64,000 nt of DNA from positions 1 through 64,000 of the forward strand of contig JAQXTH010000008.1 of assembly GCA_029219385.1 (NCBI GenBank), given 5' to 3'. The translations under genes were made by a program, and so were the position numbers. This stretch comes from Prevotellaceae bacterium (GTDB taxonomy: Bacteria; Bacteroidota; Bacteroidia; Bacteroidales; Bacteroidaceae). How positions within the stretch are numbered: the stretch's first letter is position 1; every line of letters begins with the position of its first letter. Shown here piece after piece: positions 24,965 to 36,086 of the stretch. Under the pieces are notes generated by a model. That model was not told the DNA's origin. It did not search any database and saw only the letters and a list, made by a program, of their open reading frames with translations.

Positions 24965-25960
24965 TTACGCAAGGTTAGGATTTATCTCACCCCACTTGGC
25001 AATTTCGGGCACGATATTAAGTGTCACCAATTCGTCACGCATCTTGCAGAGATGTGCATAACTTTGGTCGAGTTTTGCATTCTCCTCTGCAGTGCCCTGA
25101 GGCACTTCATAGTGACAGCCGGTGGTGTCGAGAGTGGTCTTCATGGCCATCATGATATTATGATATTTGTCGGTCTTTACATAGGTGCCGGCAGGGAAAC
25201 GGAACGGCTTGCCACCCATCACGGCTGCAATCATCTCTACCGAGAGTTGCGAGGGGCTTTGGAACGAACTGCGTCCGCGGAGTTTGATGATTGCACTTCC
25301 GCCCTGAGTCACGGCAGTCTTCATTGCCTCCCACTCTTCGGTGGGGAACTCGGGAGTGCCGATAATATCAATCAATTTGCGACCTGCCACCTCAACATGG
25401 CTGCCAAAAACGGCCATCTGTTCGCCGTGGCCACCGTATGTAGCACAACCGGTGATTTGATTTTGCTTAACACCAAATTTCTTGGCCAGCGCACTTTGCA
25501 AACGTGTGGTATCAAGACCGGCAAGCGTTGTAACCTGACTTGGTTTCAAACCCGAGTAAAGCAGTGTCACCAAACCGGTAAGATCGGCGGGATTGAAGAT
25601 TATCACAACGTGTTTCACATCGGGGCAATACTTCTTGATGTTTTCACCCAAGCCTTTGGCTATCTCGCAGTTGCCCTTGAGCAAGTCTTCGCGCGTCATG
25701 CCTTCCTTGCGGGGTGCTCCACCCGAAGAGATGATATATTTTGCATTCTTAAATGCTTCTGCCACATCGGTGGTGGCCACAATGTCGGCACCATCGAAAC
25801 CGCTCTGGCGCATCTCCTCGGCCACGCCTTCGGGCGAGAACACATCATAAAGACAGATGTTTGAGGTGAGACCCAATGTGAGGGCTGTCTGAACCATGTT
25901 GGAGCCAATCATGCCGGCTGCTCCAACAATCACAAGTTTTTCGTCTGTTAGAAATCCCAT
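24965..25960 (-). CDS. mdh: Malate dehydrogenase
   Basis: NAD-dependent interconversion of malate and oxaloacetate, part of the fumarate-producing branch in Bacteroidales. 331 residues from the ATG at 25960 (MGFLTDEKLVIVGAAGMIGSNM), chosen because it starts right before the Rossmann GxxGxxG; an in-frame ATG at 25984 adds eight residues. Catalytic His is in CATYGGHGEQMAVF, substrate Arg in GGAPRKEGMTREDLL. This is the divergent LDH/MDH subtype of Bacteroidetes. A TACTTTTG box on the minus strand lies at 26008-26015. Confidence 0.92.
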   Translation of the reverse strand: MGFLTDEKLVIVGAAGMIGSNMVQTALTLGLTSNICLYDVFSPEGVAEEMRQSGFDGADIVATTDVAEAFKNAKYIISSGGAPRKEGMTREDLLKGNCEIAKGLGENIKKYCPDVKHVVIIFNPADLTGLVTLLYSGLKPSQVTTLAGLDTTRLQSALAKKFGVKQNQITGCATYGGHGEQMAVFGSHVEVAGRKLIDIIGTPEFPTEEWEAMKTAVTQGGSAIIKLRGRSSFQSPSQLSVEMIAAVMGGKPFRFPAGTYVKTDKYHNIMMAMKTTLDTTGCHYEVPQGTAEENAKLDQSYAHLCKMRDELVTLNIVPEIAKWGEINPNLA

Positions 25961-26161
25961 AGTTGTATGTTTTTTAAAATTCAAATTCTTTCGATTGCAT
26001 TATGTCGCAAAAGTAACACAAATATTTTTACACGCGTCATTTAAGAGGCAAAAACAATTCTTTTTCACACAAAGCCACCGCTTTTTAACAGTTTTACATA
26101 TCAGAAACGCCCCTTATCGACTTTGTTTGTCACACCAATGTTTCCCACTGTCGAGAGAAAC

Positions 26162-28195
26162 TCAAGCATTAAGGGTGGGATAGCTTATCCTCGTGTGGTA
26201 GATGGTTTTCAGATTGGCCACCAACACGTCTTTTGCCACAGCCACATCTCTGAACGTAATGGGGCAATCGCGGAAACAGCCGTCCTTAACCTGGGTGTCG
26301 ACAATGGTGTCGACCAGTTTGCGAAGGTTCTCCTCTGTGATTTCCTTGAGACTGCGCGAAGCGGCCTCAACCGAGTCGGCCATCATCAGAATGGCCTGTT
26401 CCTTTGTCTGTGGATTGGGGCCGGGATAGGTGAACAGTTCTTCGTTGACGGGTTCATCGGGGTGTTTGTTTACATAATTTATATAGAAATATTTTGCCTT
26501 GTTGCGCCCATGATGTGTGGCGATACACTCCTTTATCACCGAGGGGAGCCCATATTTATCGGCCATATCCATGCCATCGGTCACATGGTGTATGATGATT
26601 TGTGCACTTTGCTCTTCGGGCAGGTTGTCGTGAGGATTTATGCCACCGGCCTGATTTTCGGTGAAAAATGTGGGGTTGTTGAGTTTGCCAATATCGTGAT
26701 AGAGGGCTGCCGTTCTGACCAGTTGAACATTGGCATCAAGCTTGAGGGCAACCTCGGTGGCGAGATTGGAAACCTGCATGGAGTGATTAAAAGTGCCTTG
26801 AGCCTCTTTTGAAAGCCGACGCATGAGCGTGGAATTGACATTCGACAACTCCACAAGCGTTACACTCGAAATGAAGCCAAACAATTTTTCAAACAACAAC
26901 ATCAGCGGATATGCAAAGAGCATCAACACGCCGTTGACGGCTATGCGCATATACCACGAAAGGTCAAACGTGCTGAGAAAAAATCCCTGGCTGAGGTCGT
27001 AGCCCAACTTTATCAACGCCGTCACTCCCGTCACCAATAACACGGAGCGAAACAACTGGGAGCGCGATGTGAGTTCCTTGAGCGAATAGATTGCCGTGAG
27101 GCTGGCCACAATCTCCAATATCATAAACTCGTATGAACTGTGGATGGAAAGCGAGCAAATGCCTATGATGAGCAACATCATCACAAAGGCCGTGCGCGAG
27201 TCGAGAAAGACTCTCACAAAAATTGCCACAATCGCGAAAGGCACCACATAGATATTTTGCTCGTTGTATTGCTGCACGTATGACGTGGCAACAGAAAATA
27301 TCAATATCAACGAAAGCAAAAACAACATGGGGCGAAACTCATCGATATAGTCGCGACGGTAGAGAATTATATAGGTGAAAAATATGCTGAGCAACACTAT
27401 CACACACAAAAACTGGCCGGCAAAAACCAACATCTTGTCGGCACTGCTGCTGCTGCGCTTTTCAGACTCGCGCTCCAATGAGCGCAACACCTTTAAGGTG
27501 GCAGGCGTGACAATCTCGCCCTCCCCAATGATTTTTTCACCTTTCTGCACCATGCCGTGACACTGGGAGATATTGGCAAGCATATCACGGCGTATAGACT
27601 CTGTGCGATTGATATCAAACATAAGGTTTGGCACTATATAGTCGGCCACCTTGCTATCATCGAGTAATTCCTTTGGCAGGCGCAGGGTGTCGGCTTTTCT
27701 CACAATATATTCATAGGCCATGCGCGGCGACAAGAGCGTGTTTGCCGCCAACGACACCGCTGTTTCGCGCTTCACCACACAAACATTCTCCACACTGTCG
27801 ACCACATTGCTATAACTCTCCTGACTCGTGATGCCACGGTCGTAGACCTCGGCCAAAAGCTTTGAAATCTGAGTCTTTGCCACGTCTTTTCTCACCACAC
27901 CGTCTCGACGCGCAAGGTCAATGGCAAAATTGCGAATCTGCAAACGTCCTACACTCTCATCGAGATTGAAAAAGGGCCTAAGATTGCGCAACACGCTGTC
28001 GCGCTCTTGCTCGAGCCGGGCCTCAGACTTATAGATCGGGAAATTAAACTCGGCTATGAGTTGTGAATATTTCCACGGCTTGCCCTCTGAATAGTCATAA
28101 GAGAACCCATGCTCATGGGGCATGAAATAAACAATTATTGCTCCCGTGACAACGAGCAACAGACCACACACAAACATCTTGTATTTTCTCCACAT
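26162..28195 (-). CDS. 7TM-HD family phosphohydrolase (PgpH-like, probable c-di-AMP phosphodiesterase)
   Basis: 677 residues from the ATG at 28195 (MWRKYKMFVCGLLLVV); an ATG at 28273 would add 26 residues that hide the first membrane helix. Order: N-terminal helix, extracellular 7TMR-HDED domain (~30-265), seven membrane helices (~270-460), cytoplasmic HD domain with HSMQVSNLATEVA, ALYHDIGKLNNP, INPHDN and HHVTDG (HDIG signature). Members of this family (PgpH) hydrolyse c-di-AMP; that activity is inferred here. A TAATTTTG box lies at 28271-28278 on the minus strand, and gltX is divergent. Confidence 0.88.
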   Translation of the reverse strand: MWRKYKMFVCGLLLVVTGAIIVYFMPHEHGFSYDYSEGKPWKYSQLIAEFNFPIYKSEARLEQERDSVLRNLRPFFNLDESVGRLQIRNFAIDLARRDGVVRKDVAKTQISKLLAEVYDRGITSQESYSNVVDSVENVCVVKRETAVSLAANTLLSPRMAYEYIVRKADTLRLPKELLDDSKVADYIVPNLMFDINRTESIRRDMLANISQCHGMVQKGEKIIGEGEIVTPATLKVLRSLERESEKRSSSSADKMLVFAGQFLCVIVLLSIFFTYIILYRRDYIDEFRPMLFLLSLILIFSVATSYVQQYNEQNIYVVPFAIVAIFVRVFLDSRTAFVMMLLIIGICSLSIHSSYEFMILEIVASLTAIYSLKELTSRSQLFRSVLLVTGVTALIKLGYDLSQGFFLSTFDLSWYMRIAVNGVLMLFAYPLMLLFEKLFGFISSVTLVELSNVNSTLMRRLSKEAQGTFNHSMQVSNLATEVALKLDANVQLVRTAALYHDIGKLNNPTFFTENQAGGINPHDNLPEEQSAQIIIHHVTDGMDMADKYGLPSVIKECIATHHGRNKAKYFYINYVNKHPDEPVNEELFTYPGPNPQTKEQAILMMADSVEAASRSLKEITEENLRKLVDTIVDTQVKDGCFRDCPITFRDVAVAKDVLVANLKTIYHTRISYPTLNA

Positions 28196-28384
28196 AATCA
28201 ATAATTTTAATTGTAGGACTTTGGCGCACACACCTTGGAGTGGCATATACACACTCAATCTTTTCAACGACAAAATTAAAAAAAAGAGTGATAGTAGTCA
28301 GTCAATTCACCCTAAAAGTTATTTCCACGCCTTCAAAAAACACTATTTATCCGGTCTGCACACTACCTTTTAGCAATTTATGCT

Positions 28385-28392
28385 TATATTTG
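28385..28392 (+). promoter_or_regulatory. -7 box of gltX
   Basis: TATATTTG matches TAnnTTTG 23 bases before the gltX ATG; the upstream TTTG element is not clear. Confidence 0.5.
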
Positions 28393-28414
28393 CAACAAAT
28401 TTTAATACTTCAAC

Positions 28415-29977
28415 ATGAATCAGACAAACATAAGGGTGCGCTTTGCACCCAGCCCTACAGGTCCTCTGCATATCGGCGGTGTGAGAACTGCCCTTTACAA
28501 CTACCTCTTTGCCCGCAAGCATGGTGGCAAAATGATTTTCCGCATCGAAGACACCGACTCTACCCGCTTTGTTCCGGGGGCCGAGGAATATATCATAGAG
28601 AGTTTCAAATGGCTCGGCATTGAGTTTGACGAAGGTGTGGGATTTGGTGGTGACAAAGGTCCCTACCGCCAGTCGGAGCGCAGGGAAATATACAAGAAGT
28701 ATGTGGACGTGTTGCTGCAAAACGGCTCTGCCTACATTGCTTTCGACACCCCCGAAGAACTCAACCAAAAGCGCGAGGAATTGCCCAACTTCCAATATGA
28801 TGCCTCCACCCGTATGCAAATGCGCAACTCGCTCACAATGCCGAAAGATGAAGTTGATTCTCTCATTGCCCAAGGGCAACAATATGTGGTTCGCTTCAAA
28901 ATTGAGCCGGGCGAAGATATTCATGTGTGCGACCTCATAAGGGGCGATGTGGTCATCAACTCGTCGGTGCTCGACGACAAGGTGCTCTACAAAAGTGCCG
29001 ACCAACTGCCCACATACCATTTGGCAAACATTGTAGACGACCACCTCATGGAGGTGAGCCATGTGATACGCGGTGAAGAATGGCTGCCCTCTGCCCCACT
29101 CCACGTGTTGCTCTATCGCGCCTTTGGCTGGCAAAACACCATGCCACGCTTTGCCCACCTGCCCCTCTTGCTCAAACCCGACGGCAAAGGCAAACTTTCC
29201 AAACGCGACGGCGACAAACTGGGCTTCCCCGTGTTTCCCCTCGAATGGCACGACCCCAAGTCGGGTGCCGTGTCGAGTGGCTATCGCGAGAGCGGCTACC
29301 TGCCCGAGGCTGTCATCAACTTCCTCGCACTATTGGGCTGGAACCCCGGCACGGAGCAAGAGATCCTCTCCATAGACCAACTCATAGAATTGTTTGATTT
29401 GCAAAAATGCTCAAAAAGCGGAGCTAAATTTGACTATATGAAAGGCTGGTGGTTTAATCGCGAATATCTGCTCATGAAAACAAACGAAGAGCTGGCCCAA
29501 CCTTTCTTGACACTATTGGCAGACAACGGCATAACCACAACCCCCGACCGTGCCGCCGCCGTGGTTGGCATGATGAAACAAAAAGTGGTGGAATATGTCG
29601 ACGGACAATCACAACAGATAAAGAAACGAAGTGTCTCGTTTGTCAAAGACCTTTGGCCACTGTGTGACTTCTTCTTCATCGCGCCCCAAGACTTTGACCG
29701 CAACGACAAGTTTGTTCGCAAAAACTGGAGAGAAAACTCGGCCGATGAAATGAAACAACTCCGCGACCAACTGCAACAACTCGAAAACTTTGACATCGAC
29801 ACTCAAAAGACTGCCATTGACACATGGGCCGAGCAAACCGGCATAAAACCATGGAACGCATGGCGCATTTGTCTCGTGGGCAAAGGTCAGGGACCCGACA
29901 TGTATGAACTCGCAGCGTTTCTCGGCAAAGAAGAAACCATCAGGCGCATGGATTTTGCCATTGCAACCCTAAAATAA
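28415..29977 (+). CDS. gltX: Glutamyl-tRNA synthetase
   Basis: Charges tRNA-Glu (and possibly tRNA-Gln, if the cell uses GatCAB; not visible here). 520 residues. Class I motifs: [23 protein letters not shown] (HIGH at residues 19-22) and [16 protein letters not shown] (KMSKS-like). The C-terminal anticodon-binding helical domain ends the protein. It is followed by waaA after 43 bases on the same strand. Confidence 0.96.
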   Translation: MNQTNIRVRFAPSPTGPLHIGGVRTALYNYLFARKHGGKMIFRIEDTDSTRFVPGAEEYIIESFKWLGIEFDEGVGFGGDKGPYRQSERREIYKKYVDVLLQNGSAYIAFDTPEELNQKREELPNFQYDASTRMQMRNSLTMPKDEVDSLIAQGQQYVVRFKIEPGEDIHVCDLIRGDVVINSSVLDDKVLYKSADQLPTYHLANIVDDHLMEVSHVIRGEEWLPSAPLHVLLYRAFGWQNTMPRFAHLPLLLKPDGKGKLSKRDGDKLGFPVFPLEWHDPKSGAVSSGYRESGYLPEAVINFLALLGWNPGTEQEILSIDQLIELFDLQKCSKSGAKFDYMKGWWFNREYLLMKTNEELAQPFLTLLADNGITTTPDRAAAVVGMMKQKVVEYVDGQSQQIKKRSVSFVKDLWPLCDFFFIAPQDFDRNDKFVRKNWRENSADEMKQLRDQLQQLENFDIDTQKTAIDTWAEQTGIKPWNAWRICLVGKGQGPDMYELAAFLGKEETIRRMDFAIATLK

Positions 29978-30020
29978 ACACAACGTCTTTAAACAAACCC
30001 TTTTCACTCTCTCCCGGACA

Positions 30021-31247
30021 ATGTATTCTCTCGCCATATATCTCTATATGCTTTGCGTAAACATCGCTGCGTTGTTTAACAAAAAAGCACGCCTGCTCAA
30101 AAACGGCCATGCCAAGACCTATAAAATCCTGAGGCGCGGCATAAAGGACGGTGAACAATATCTGTGGTTTCACGCTGCGTCGCTGGGCGAATTTGAACAG
30201 GGGCGACCACTCATCGAGAAAATCAGGAGAAATTGTCCGCAATACAAAATTTTGCTCACATTTTTCTCTCCGTCGGGCTATGAGGTGCGCAAAGACTATG
30301 AGGGAGCCGACGTGTGTTGCTATCTGCCGTTTGACACCATGCTCAACGCACGCAAATTCATACGCATTGCCAAGCCCACTATGGCTTTCTTCATCAAATA
30401 TGAGTTTTGGCAAAACTATATCACCGAACTTCATCGCAACAACATTCCGACCTATAGCGTGGCAAGCATTTTTCGACCCAACCAAATCTTCTTTCGTTGG
30501 TATGGTCACAAATATCGCAACGTGTTGAGATGTTTCACCCACTTGTTTGTGCAAAACCAACAGTCTATAAACTTGCTCAACAGCCTCAACATCAACAATG
30601 CCACCATTGTGGGCGACACGCGCATGGATCGCGTGTTGCAAATACGCCAAACAGCCAAGAAACTGCCCCTATGTGAAGCCTTTTGCCAATCTCCTGCGAG
30701 CGAAGGCTATACCATTGTGGCCGGCAGCAGTTGGCAACCCGATGAAGACATTCTGATCGACTACTTCAACAACCACTCCGAGCAGCGCATTATTCTTGCC
30801 CCTCATGTGGTGAGCGAGTCCCACCTTGCTGAGATTGAAAGCAAATTGCGCCGCCCCACCGTGCGCTATTCCAAAGCCACACCCGAAACAGCAGCCTCGG
30901 CTCATTGCCTCATCATTGACTGCTACGGACTGCTCTCGTCAATCTACCGCTATGCCACCATAGCATACGTTGGCGGCGGATTTGGAGCCGGCATTCACAA
31001 CGTGCCCGAAGCCGCTGTTTATGGCATTCCGGTGATTATCGGTCCCAACAACCGTCGTTTTCGCGAAGCTCGCGAACTGATTGAGCAGGGTGGTTGTTTA
31101 GAGATACGCAACTCACAAGACTATATCTCAATAATAACCCACCTCACCACCGATGCACCATTTCTCGAACACGCCTCTCAAGTGGCCAACGACTATATCA
31201 GCGCAAACGCCGGTGCCGTCGACAAAATCTACAAGCATATTTTCTAA
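30021..31247 (+). CDS. waaA: 3-Deoxy-D-manno-octulosonic acid (Kdo) transferase
   Basis: Adds Kdo to lipid A at the inner face of the cytoplasmic membrane. 408 residues: an N-terminal membrane-anchoring helix (YSLAIYLYMLCVNIAALF), then WFHAASLGEFEQGRPLIEKIR (the Glu is the likely catalytic base), FFSPSGYE, FIKYEFWQNYI, and in the C-terminal GT-B half AYVGGGFGAGIHNVPEAAVYGIPVIIGP, the sugar-nucleotide site. Probably cotranscribed with gltX. Confidence 0.93.
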   Translation: MYSLAIYLYMLCVNIAALFNKKARLLKNGHAKTYKILRRGIKDGEQYLWFHAASLGEFEQGRPLIEKIRRNCPQYKILLTFFSPSGYEVRKDYEGADVCCYLPFDTMLNARKFIRIAKPTMAFFIKYEFWQNYITELHRNNIPTYSVASIFRPNQIFFRWYGHKYRNVLRCFTHLFVQNQQSINLLNSLNINNATIVGDTRMDRVLQIRQTAKKLPLCEAFCQSPASEGYTIVAGSSWQPDEDILIDYFNNHSEQRIILAPHVVSESHLAEIESKLRRPTVRYSKATPETAASAHCLIIDCYGLLSSIYRYATIAYVGGGFGAGIHNVPEAAVYGIPVIIGPNNRRFREARELIEQGGCLEIRNSQDYISIITHLTTDAPFLEHASQVANDYISANAGAVDKIYKHIF

Positions 31248-31419
31248 AAATCATTATTTACACACAACTCTTTTAAACTATACTTGACCTGTGTTTAAAA
31301 TTCTTAATCTGCTTAGCATTATCTTTTGTTGCACCTGCGCGGTATCAACTTTTTTATAGACCTGCAGTGACAGCAGATTGCATTGTTATCACCAAAGAAG
31401 CAGATGCAAAAGTATTAAA

Positions 31420-31881
31420 ATGAAAAATGTTACAAGTAGTTATCTTCAAAAGAAATTTGGAGATTTTAATGAAAAATATTTTAATAGAGTTTTGCCGCCG
31501 TGCGATATGCGTGCGGTAAATAATTGCTTCAGGTTGGGTCTTTATCTTGGGGGAAAAAAGATTCAGCATCCTGTTATTTATATTGTTAAAAGACCTTTGT
31601 TGGTGAAAAAAGCGTTTTGGACAGAGGAGGATCTTGATAATATTATTATTCATGAAATGATTCATCTTTATGTTGATAAAATAATGCATCGTCAGACAGG
31701 ATTATTTCAACATGGATATTTTTATCGTAAAGTATGCAAGAGATTGAAAAAAGAATATGGTCTAAAGGTAAAACTTTCAGCATATCGTTTTGAAAAGACA
31801 AAAACACCTTCAAGTGTTTTAGAATACTTGAAGGCGTTCTTTCGTAACTTTTTTATTGGTCTTTACGAACTTATTCTTTAA
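31420..31881 (+). CDS. SprT-like zinc metalloprotease-domain protein
   Basis: 153 residues from the ATG at 31420 (MKNVTSSYLQKKFGDFNEKYFNRVLPP); an upstream in-frame ATG at 31378 is less likely. The zinc motif is HEMIHLYVDKIM (HExxH) with a third His in LFQHGYFYRKVCKRL. SprT/Spartan domains act on DNA-protein crosslinks in eukaryotes; the bacterial role is unclear, and the C-terminal zinc ribbon of Spartan is absent. The gene is strikingly AT-rich with A/T-ending codons compared with waaA, suggesting recent transfer. An inverted repeat (CCTTCAAGT / ACTTGAAGG, 31807-31835) lies in its 3' end. Confidence 0.75.
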   Translation: MKNVTSSYLQKKFGDFNEKYFNRVLPPCDMRAVNNCFRLGLYLGGKKIQHPVIYIVKRPLLVKKAFWTEEDLDNIIIHEMIHLYVDKIMHRQTGLFQHGYFYRKVCKRLKKEYGLKVKLSAYRFEKTKTPSSVLEYLKAFFRNFFIGLYELIL

Positions 31882-31893
31882 GTATGCCCTAAT

Positions 31894-34808
31894 TTATTTC
31901 TTTCCCACCCAATCAAAACGGTAATTTAGCGTGAGCATGAAATAACGGGGCAAGACATCGGTGTAACTCTCTATGCGGCCGGAGGCAATCACTTCGCTGC
32001 TGTAATTGTTGGCACTATTCAACAGGTCGTGGATTTTGAAATGAACACCAAGTCGTTCGTCAAGAAAATACTTTGAGAGCGAAAGGTCCCATTTTGTCAC
32101 TGTGTTATTGAGCGACGCCTGACTGTTGCCGGCATAGAATATTAAGTTTGTTATGGTGGACAACTGAACACCCCAAGGCAGGATATAACTGATGTCGCCA
32201 TAAAGGTTTGTCTCCCGATAGTTGTTTTCATTGCCGTATTGACTGATGCGCCTAAACGCCGTGCGACAACGACCATAAAAGCGAAAATCACTACCTATGG
32301 TTGCACGCAGACTCATCTCGGGCGTCAAACCCACATTGCGAAGAAGTCCGGCAGCTGCATTCACATCGTTTAAAAAAGAATAATTCTCGGCCTGATAATA
32401 GTCTGCCGACATAGAGACGGAGAAAAAGAAACGCTTTTTGACATCAAGCGGAGTTGAATATTCCGTGCGAGCCTGCAAAACATGAGTTCGGGAGGTATTG
32501 ACAGGCTGATAGGTGCGAATGCCCGTGGCAGAGTCATAGACAGAGCGTGTGGCAATATCGTTGTGAAGCCGACGATAGGTGGTCTCTATATTCCACGAAC
32601 GCCCCGACTCGGCATGGCGTAAACGATAGGCAGAATTCACTTGGTGGGTAAACGAATTGCCCAAAGTCTCGTTGCCAACAAAAAGGTTAAGCGGGTCAGA
32701 AGCGTCGCGAACGGGAAGAAGTTGGAGAAGAGACGGCATGGCAGGCAAACCACTATATTTTGCCTCCCACTCGGGCAACCACTTATGTCCCTCGCTCTTT
32801 TCGTATTTCCATTTCAACGCCAAGGTTGGTTTGAAGAAAAAGCCGTCGCGACGGGGTGAATAGCGTTGACCCTCGCGGTCGTAGTCAAGCGTGATGTCTT
32901 GATAATAAACCGACAAATCTCCATCAATCTGCAAAGACGACCCTCTTCTCAAAAACACCTTGTGGGAAAGGCGCAAGCCGACCTCTGCCTTTTCCTTGTT
33001 CTCAACAGAATAATAACTGTTGGCCTCGCTGAGACAAAGCGACTGCCATTCACCCTCGGGCAAACAACCCAAACCTGCGAGCCCCCACCCTTGCCGGTCA
33101 GCCCACTCGGTCATGCGTTCGAGACGATATTCCGGGTGATTGGCAGTGGCACGACGGTGAATATAACACAAAAAAGGAGTGAAAACACCGTCATATTGCT
33201 TGAGCCGCTCATACTTATGAACCCACTCTACTTGAGGGTTGAAATCAAGAGCATAGTCGCAACGATACTTGTAACGCCTGTGAGCATCAAGAACATTGTC
33301 GGCATAGGTTTTTAAACGATAATTGGAAAAATCACGCTGTGTCTGAACATTATGTTTCAACCCGACATCAACGTTTAGCAAGTCGGCCCCAAACACAAAC
33401 GATGACTTCCATTCGGGCTGTTGGTTAAAACTGCGACTGCGCAACAACCGGGGGTCAAGCAGACTGTGGAGCAAAGCATTCTCCTCTCCTTTAGCCTCTT
33501 CAAGACGTATGATGCTGTCGAGCGAAATGCCCTCCCAAAAAGCCTTGGCCGGAAGATAGTAGGAAAGGCTGCGACTGTCTTGAATACTGCGACTACGGGC
33601 AAAATCAATGTTATAATTCAGACTATGTTGCCAATGTCCCGACTTGCGTGCACGAACACCGGCAGTTGCCGTGGCTGCCACATCCTTTCCTTCAAAACTT
33701 TCTTCACTGCGACGCATAAGATTGGCAGGCGAGAGAAAAGTCTGTTCGTTTTTCCAACTCGATTTGTCTGTATCTTTGCGACTAACAGAACCTCCGGCCG
33801 TGAACCGCCATGTCTTATCGGGCTCAAAATAATAAGACAGACGGACGACCTTATTTGTGATTTTTCCCGATGGAGAAAAACTTCTGCCATGTTACAAATG
33901 TCCGCCATTTCGCGGTTCATGTTGAAATTGTTGACATCAGCATTGACAGTGAACATTTGGCGGTCGTCAAAACGCATAAGAAAACCCTGGCCGCCCCATC
34001 GTCTTTCGGAGCCGGCATCAGCAGAGAGTTTTGCCATCCACACACCGAGATACTGCCGCTTGAGGTGTACGTCCAAAACATAGTTTTCGTCGTGCATATC
34101 ACGACCGGTGAGTTCTGATTGCTCTCCGACCTTGTCATAAACCTTAATGCGACTGACAATATAGGCAGGAAGGTTGTCGAGTGCCGACTGAATATTACCA
34201 TTAAAAAAGTCCTTGCCACTAATAAGGAGATTGTCCACACGCTTACCGTTGATGCGTATTTCGCCGTCATTCAATTCTGCTCCGGGCAACTGTTGCACAA
34301 GTTTGCGGAGCGATTCATTTTGAGTGACATTAAACGCGTCGGCATTATAAATCAGAGTATCGCCCTTGTAGAACATCTTAATGCGCGTGCCTTTCACTAC
34401 CGCTTCGCCAAGCCTGCGGTCCTTGGCGCGAGGCACAAGATAAACCGGCGACACACTGACCACTGTCTTCTTCTCCTCAGGAACAAGTCGACAACGATAT
34501 TCATCAAAACCCTCAGCTTCAATCACGAGCATATAAGCAGCCCTCTTGGCAACAACCACAGAAAACTCCGCACCGCTATGCTTGTCAGCGTAAACCGTCG
34601 TCCAATTACTGCCCCTCTCCGTAATCAGCCGATAGCGAGTAGTATCGGTGGCAAAAACGGTATCGCCCTCAGCCGATAACAGACGGACTACGGCACGCGC
34701 CACGCCCTCTTGAGTAAGGGCGTTGCAGACCTCACCGCCCACTCTAATTTCAGCACAAATTCTTATCGAAGGAAAAAAGATAGCGGCTAAAAATAAAAAC
34801 TGCCTCAT
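31894..34808 (-). pseudogene. Outer membrane beta-barrel protein (OMP_b-brl_3), broken by one-base frameshift
   Basis: Two overlapping minus-strand frames, 33618-34808 and 31894-33717, encode the N- and C-terminal parts of one protein. The first carries a signal peptide (MRQFLFLAAIFFPSIRICA), a carboxypeptidase-regulatory-like domain and a plug-like part (YNADAFNVTQNESLRKLVQQLPGAELN). The frame is lost at five T (plus-strand A run 33876-33880): one extra T gives ...NMAEVFSPSGKITNKVVRLSYYFEPD, and the span becomes 2,916 bases, exactly 972 codons. The second frame's own Met is internal to the barrel. The paralogue at 40893-43787 is intact. Possible causes: real mutation, slippage-based switching, or sequencing error. 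Third gene of the blaI-blaR1 operon. Confidence 0.8.
33876..33880 (-). other. Frameshift site in the barrel gene (homopolymer)
   Basis: Run of five A on the plus strand (T on the coding strand). Adding one base restores a continuous frame that aligns with the paralogue; both frames stay open around it for over 100 bases only because of chance overlap. Confidence 0.7.
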
Positions 34809-36084
34809 GACAAATCTTTTTTAATGTATTTTTAGCAAGCTTTATCTCAATGCAAGGGTCTGAAATGCCATAAATGTCTTTGTTCATTTTGGGATTGTCG
34901 CAAGCAGACACCGACACCACCTCTTTTGATGTAGCAACAAATTCAAGAAAACTGTCTTTCTTTCCCTTGTGTTCGCGGAAATAGCCATATTTCATCATCT
35001 CTGATTTGGAGACCTCTTTTTTGTCGATGAAAAACTTCACACTGCTCAATTTGTTGTTAGAAGAAATTCTCACAAACGTAGTCCCCTCGTTATATTGGCT
35101 GACAGGGCTTAATTTCACTGATTCGTCCTCTGAGCCGACAAGACAAGTGTCAACGGGCATTGAATCATAACCAACCTTGTCCCACAACAACATTTCTGAG
35201 AAATCTTCACCTCGGGCAAACACACACACCAAGCCCAACAAGAGCGGCACCAAACAGACGGCCTTGACTTTACGCAAACGCTTAGAGCGTTGCCTATACA
35301 TCATTCTGAAACGGTTTTTCAATGCAGACGCACTCAAACCATTCACAACAGCAATGAGACGACCTCCCACTGCTTTCTTAATCAGCAAACGGCTATATTC
35401 ATCAATGTCAACACCGGCATCGAGCAAACTCTCGTCAACCTGATATTCATGAAGATTGCTTAAATCTTGACGCAAAAGCCACGCAAACGGATTGAACCAC
35501 TGCAAGGCCACAACAATATCACACAACAACAAATCCCACGAATGACGCAAGCGCACGTGGTCTTTTTCGTGAGCCAACAAAACATGACCATTCTCCCTCA
35601 AATCATTCTCATTCATCACAATGAAGCCAAACCAACTGAAAGGACTTTTCACACGATTGTTTATCACAACCCTCACTTCCTTGGAACTTTCTCCCTCGTC
35701 TATGCGGCCTGACCTTATCAATCTCAGCACATCCCACAACTTGACAGCATAGACAGCCACATAAACAAGCAGTCCGAGACAATAAATCCACGACAACATT
35801 GTGGCAATGGAGAACGACTTGACATCGTGGGTCGCCACTGTCTCATAAGAAACCGTGGGAGCGATTATCTGCCTCTCTACCATGCTGCCCGCCTCAGACA
35901 AACTGTTGTCGGACAAAAAGCCGAAATTCAACAACGGCAACAAAAGACTTGCTCCCAAACACAACATTATAATCACGCGGTTGAAACGATGAAAGGTCTC
36001 ACGACGCAACAACAGGGCATGAACAGTGTAGAACACGGTCAACACCAGTCCACATTTCAATACATAAACAAAAAACATATCCAT
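34750..36084 (-). CDS. BlaR1-like M56-family sensor metallopeptidase
   Basis: 444 residues. About four membrane helices (first MFFVYVLKCGLVLTVFYTVHALLL) and a cytoplasmic-loop M56 protease domain with HEKDHVRLRHSWDLLLCDI (HExxH) and an FNPFAW segment. After the last helix (~280-300) comes a C-terminal domain of ~140 residues facing the periplasm, not a beta-lactamase-like sensor. In this family the protease, once triggered, leads to cleavage of the BlaI repressor. It follows blaI by two bases and overlaps the barrel gene by 59 bases. The signal sensed is unknown. Confidence 0.85.
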   Translation of the reverse strand: MDMFFVYVLKCGLVLTVFYTVHALLLRRETFHRFNRVIIMLCLGASLLLPLLNFGFLSDNSLSEAGSMVERQIIAPTVSYETVATHDVKSFSIATMLSWIYCLGLLVYVAVYAVKLWDVLRLIRSGRIDEGESSKEVRVVINNRVKSPFSWFGFIVMNENDLRENGHVLLAHEKDHVRLRHSWDLLLCDIVVALQWFNPFAWLLRQDLSNLHEYQVDESLLDAGVDIDEYSRLLIKKAVGGRLIAVVNGLSASALKNRFRMMYRQRSKRLRKVKAVCLVPLLLGLVCVFARGEDFSEMLLWDKVGYDSMPVDTCLVGSEDESVKLSPVSQYNEGTTFVRISSNNKLSSVKFFIDKKEVSKSEMMKYGYFREHKGKKDSFLEFVATSKEVVSVSACDNPKMNKDIYGISDPCIEIKLAKNTLKKICHEAVFIFSRYLFSFDKNLC

Positions 36085-36086
36085 AA

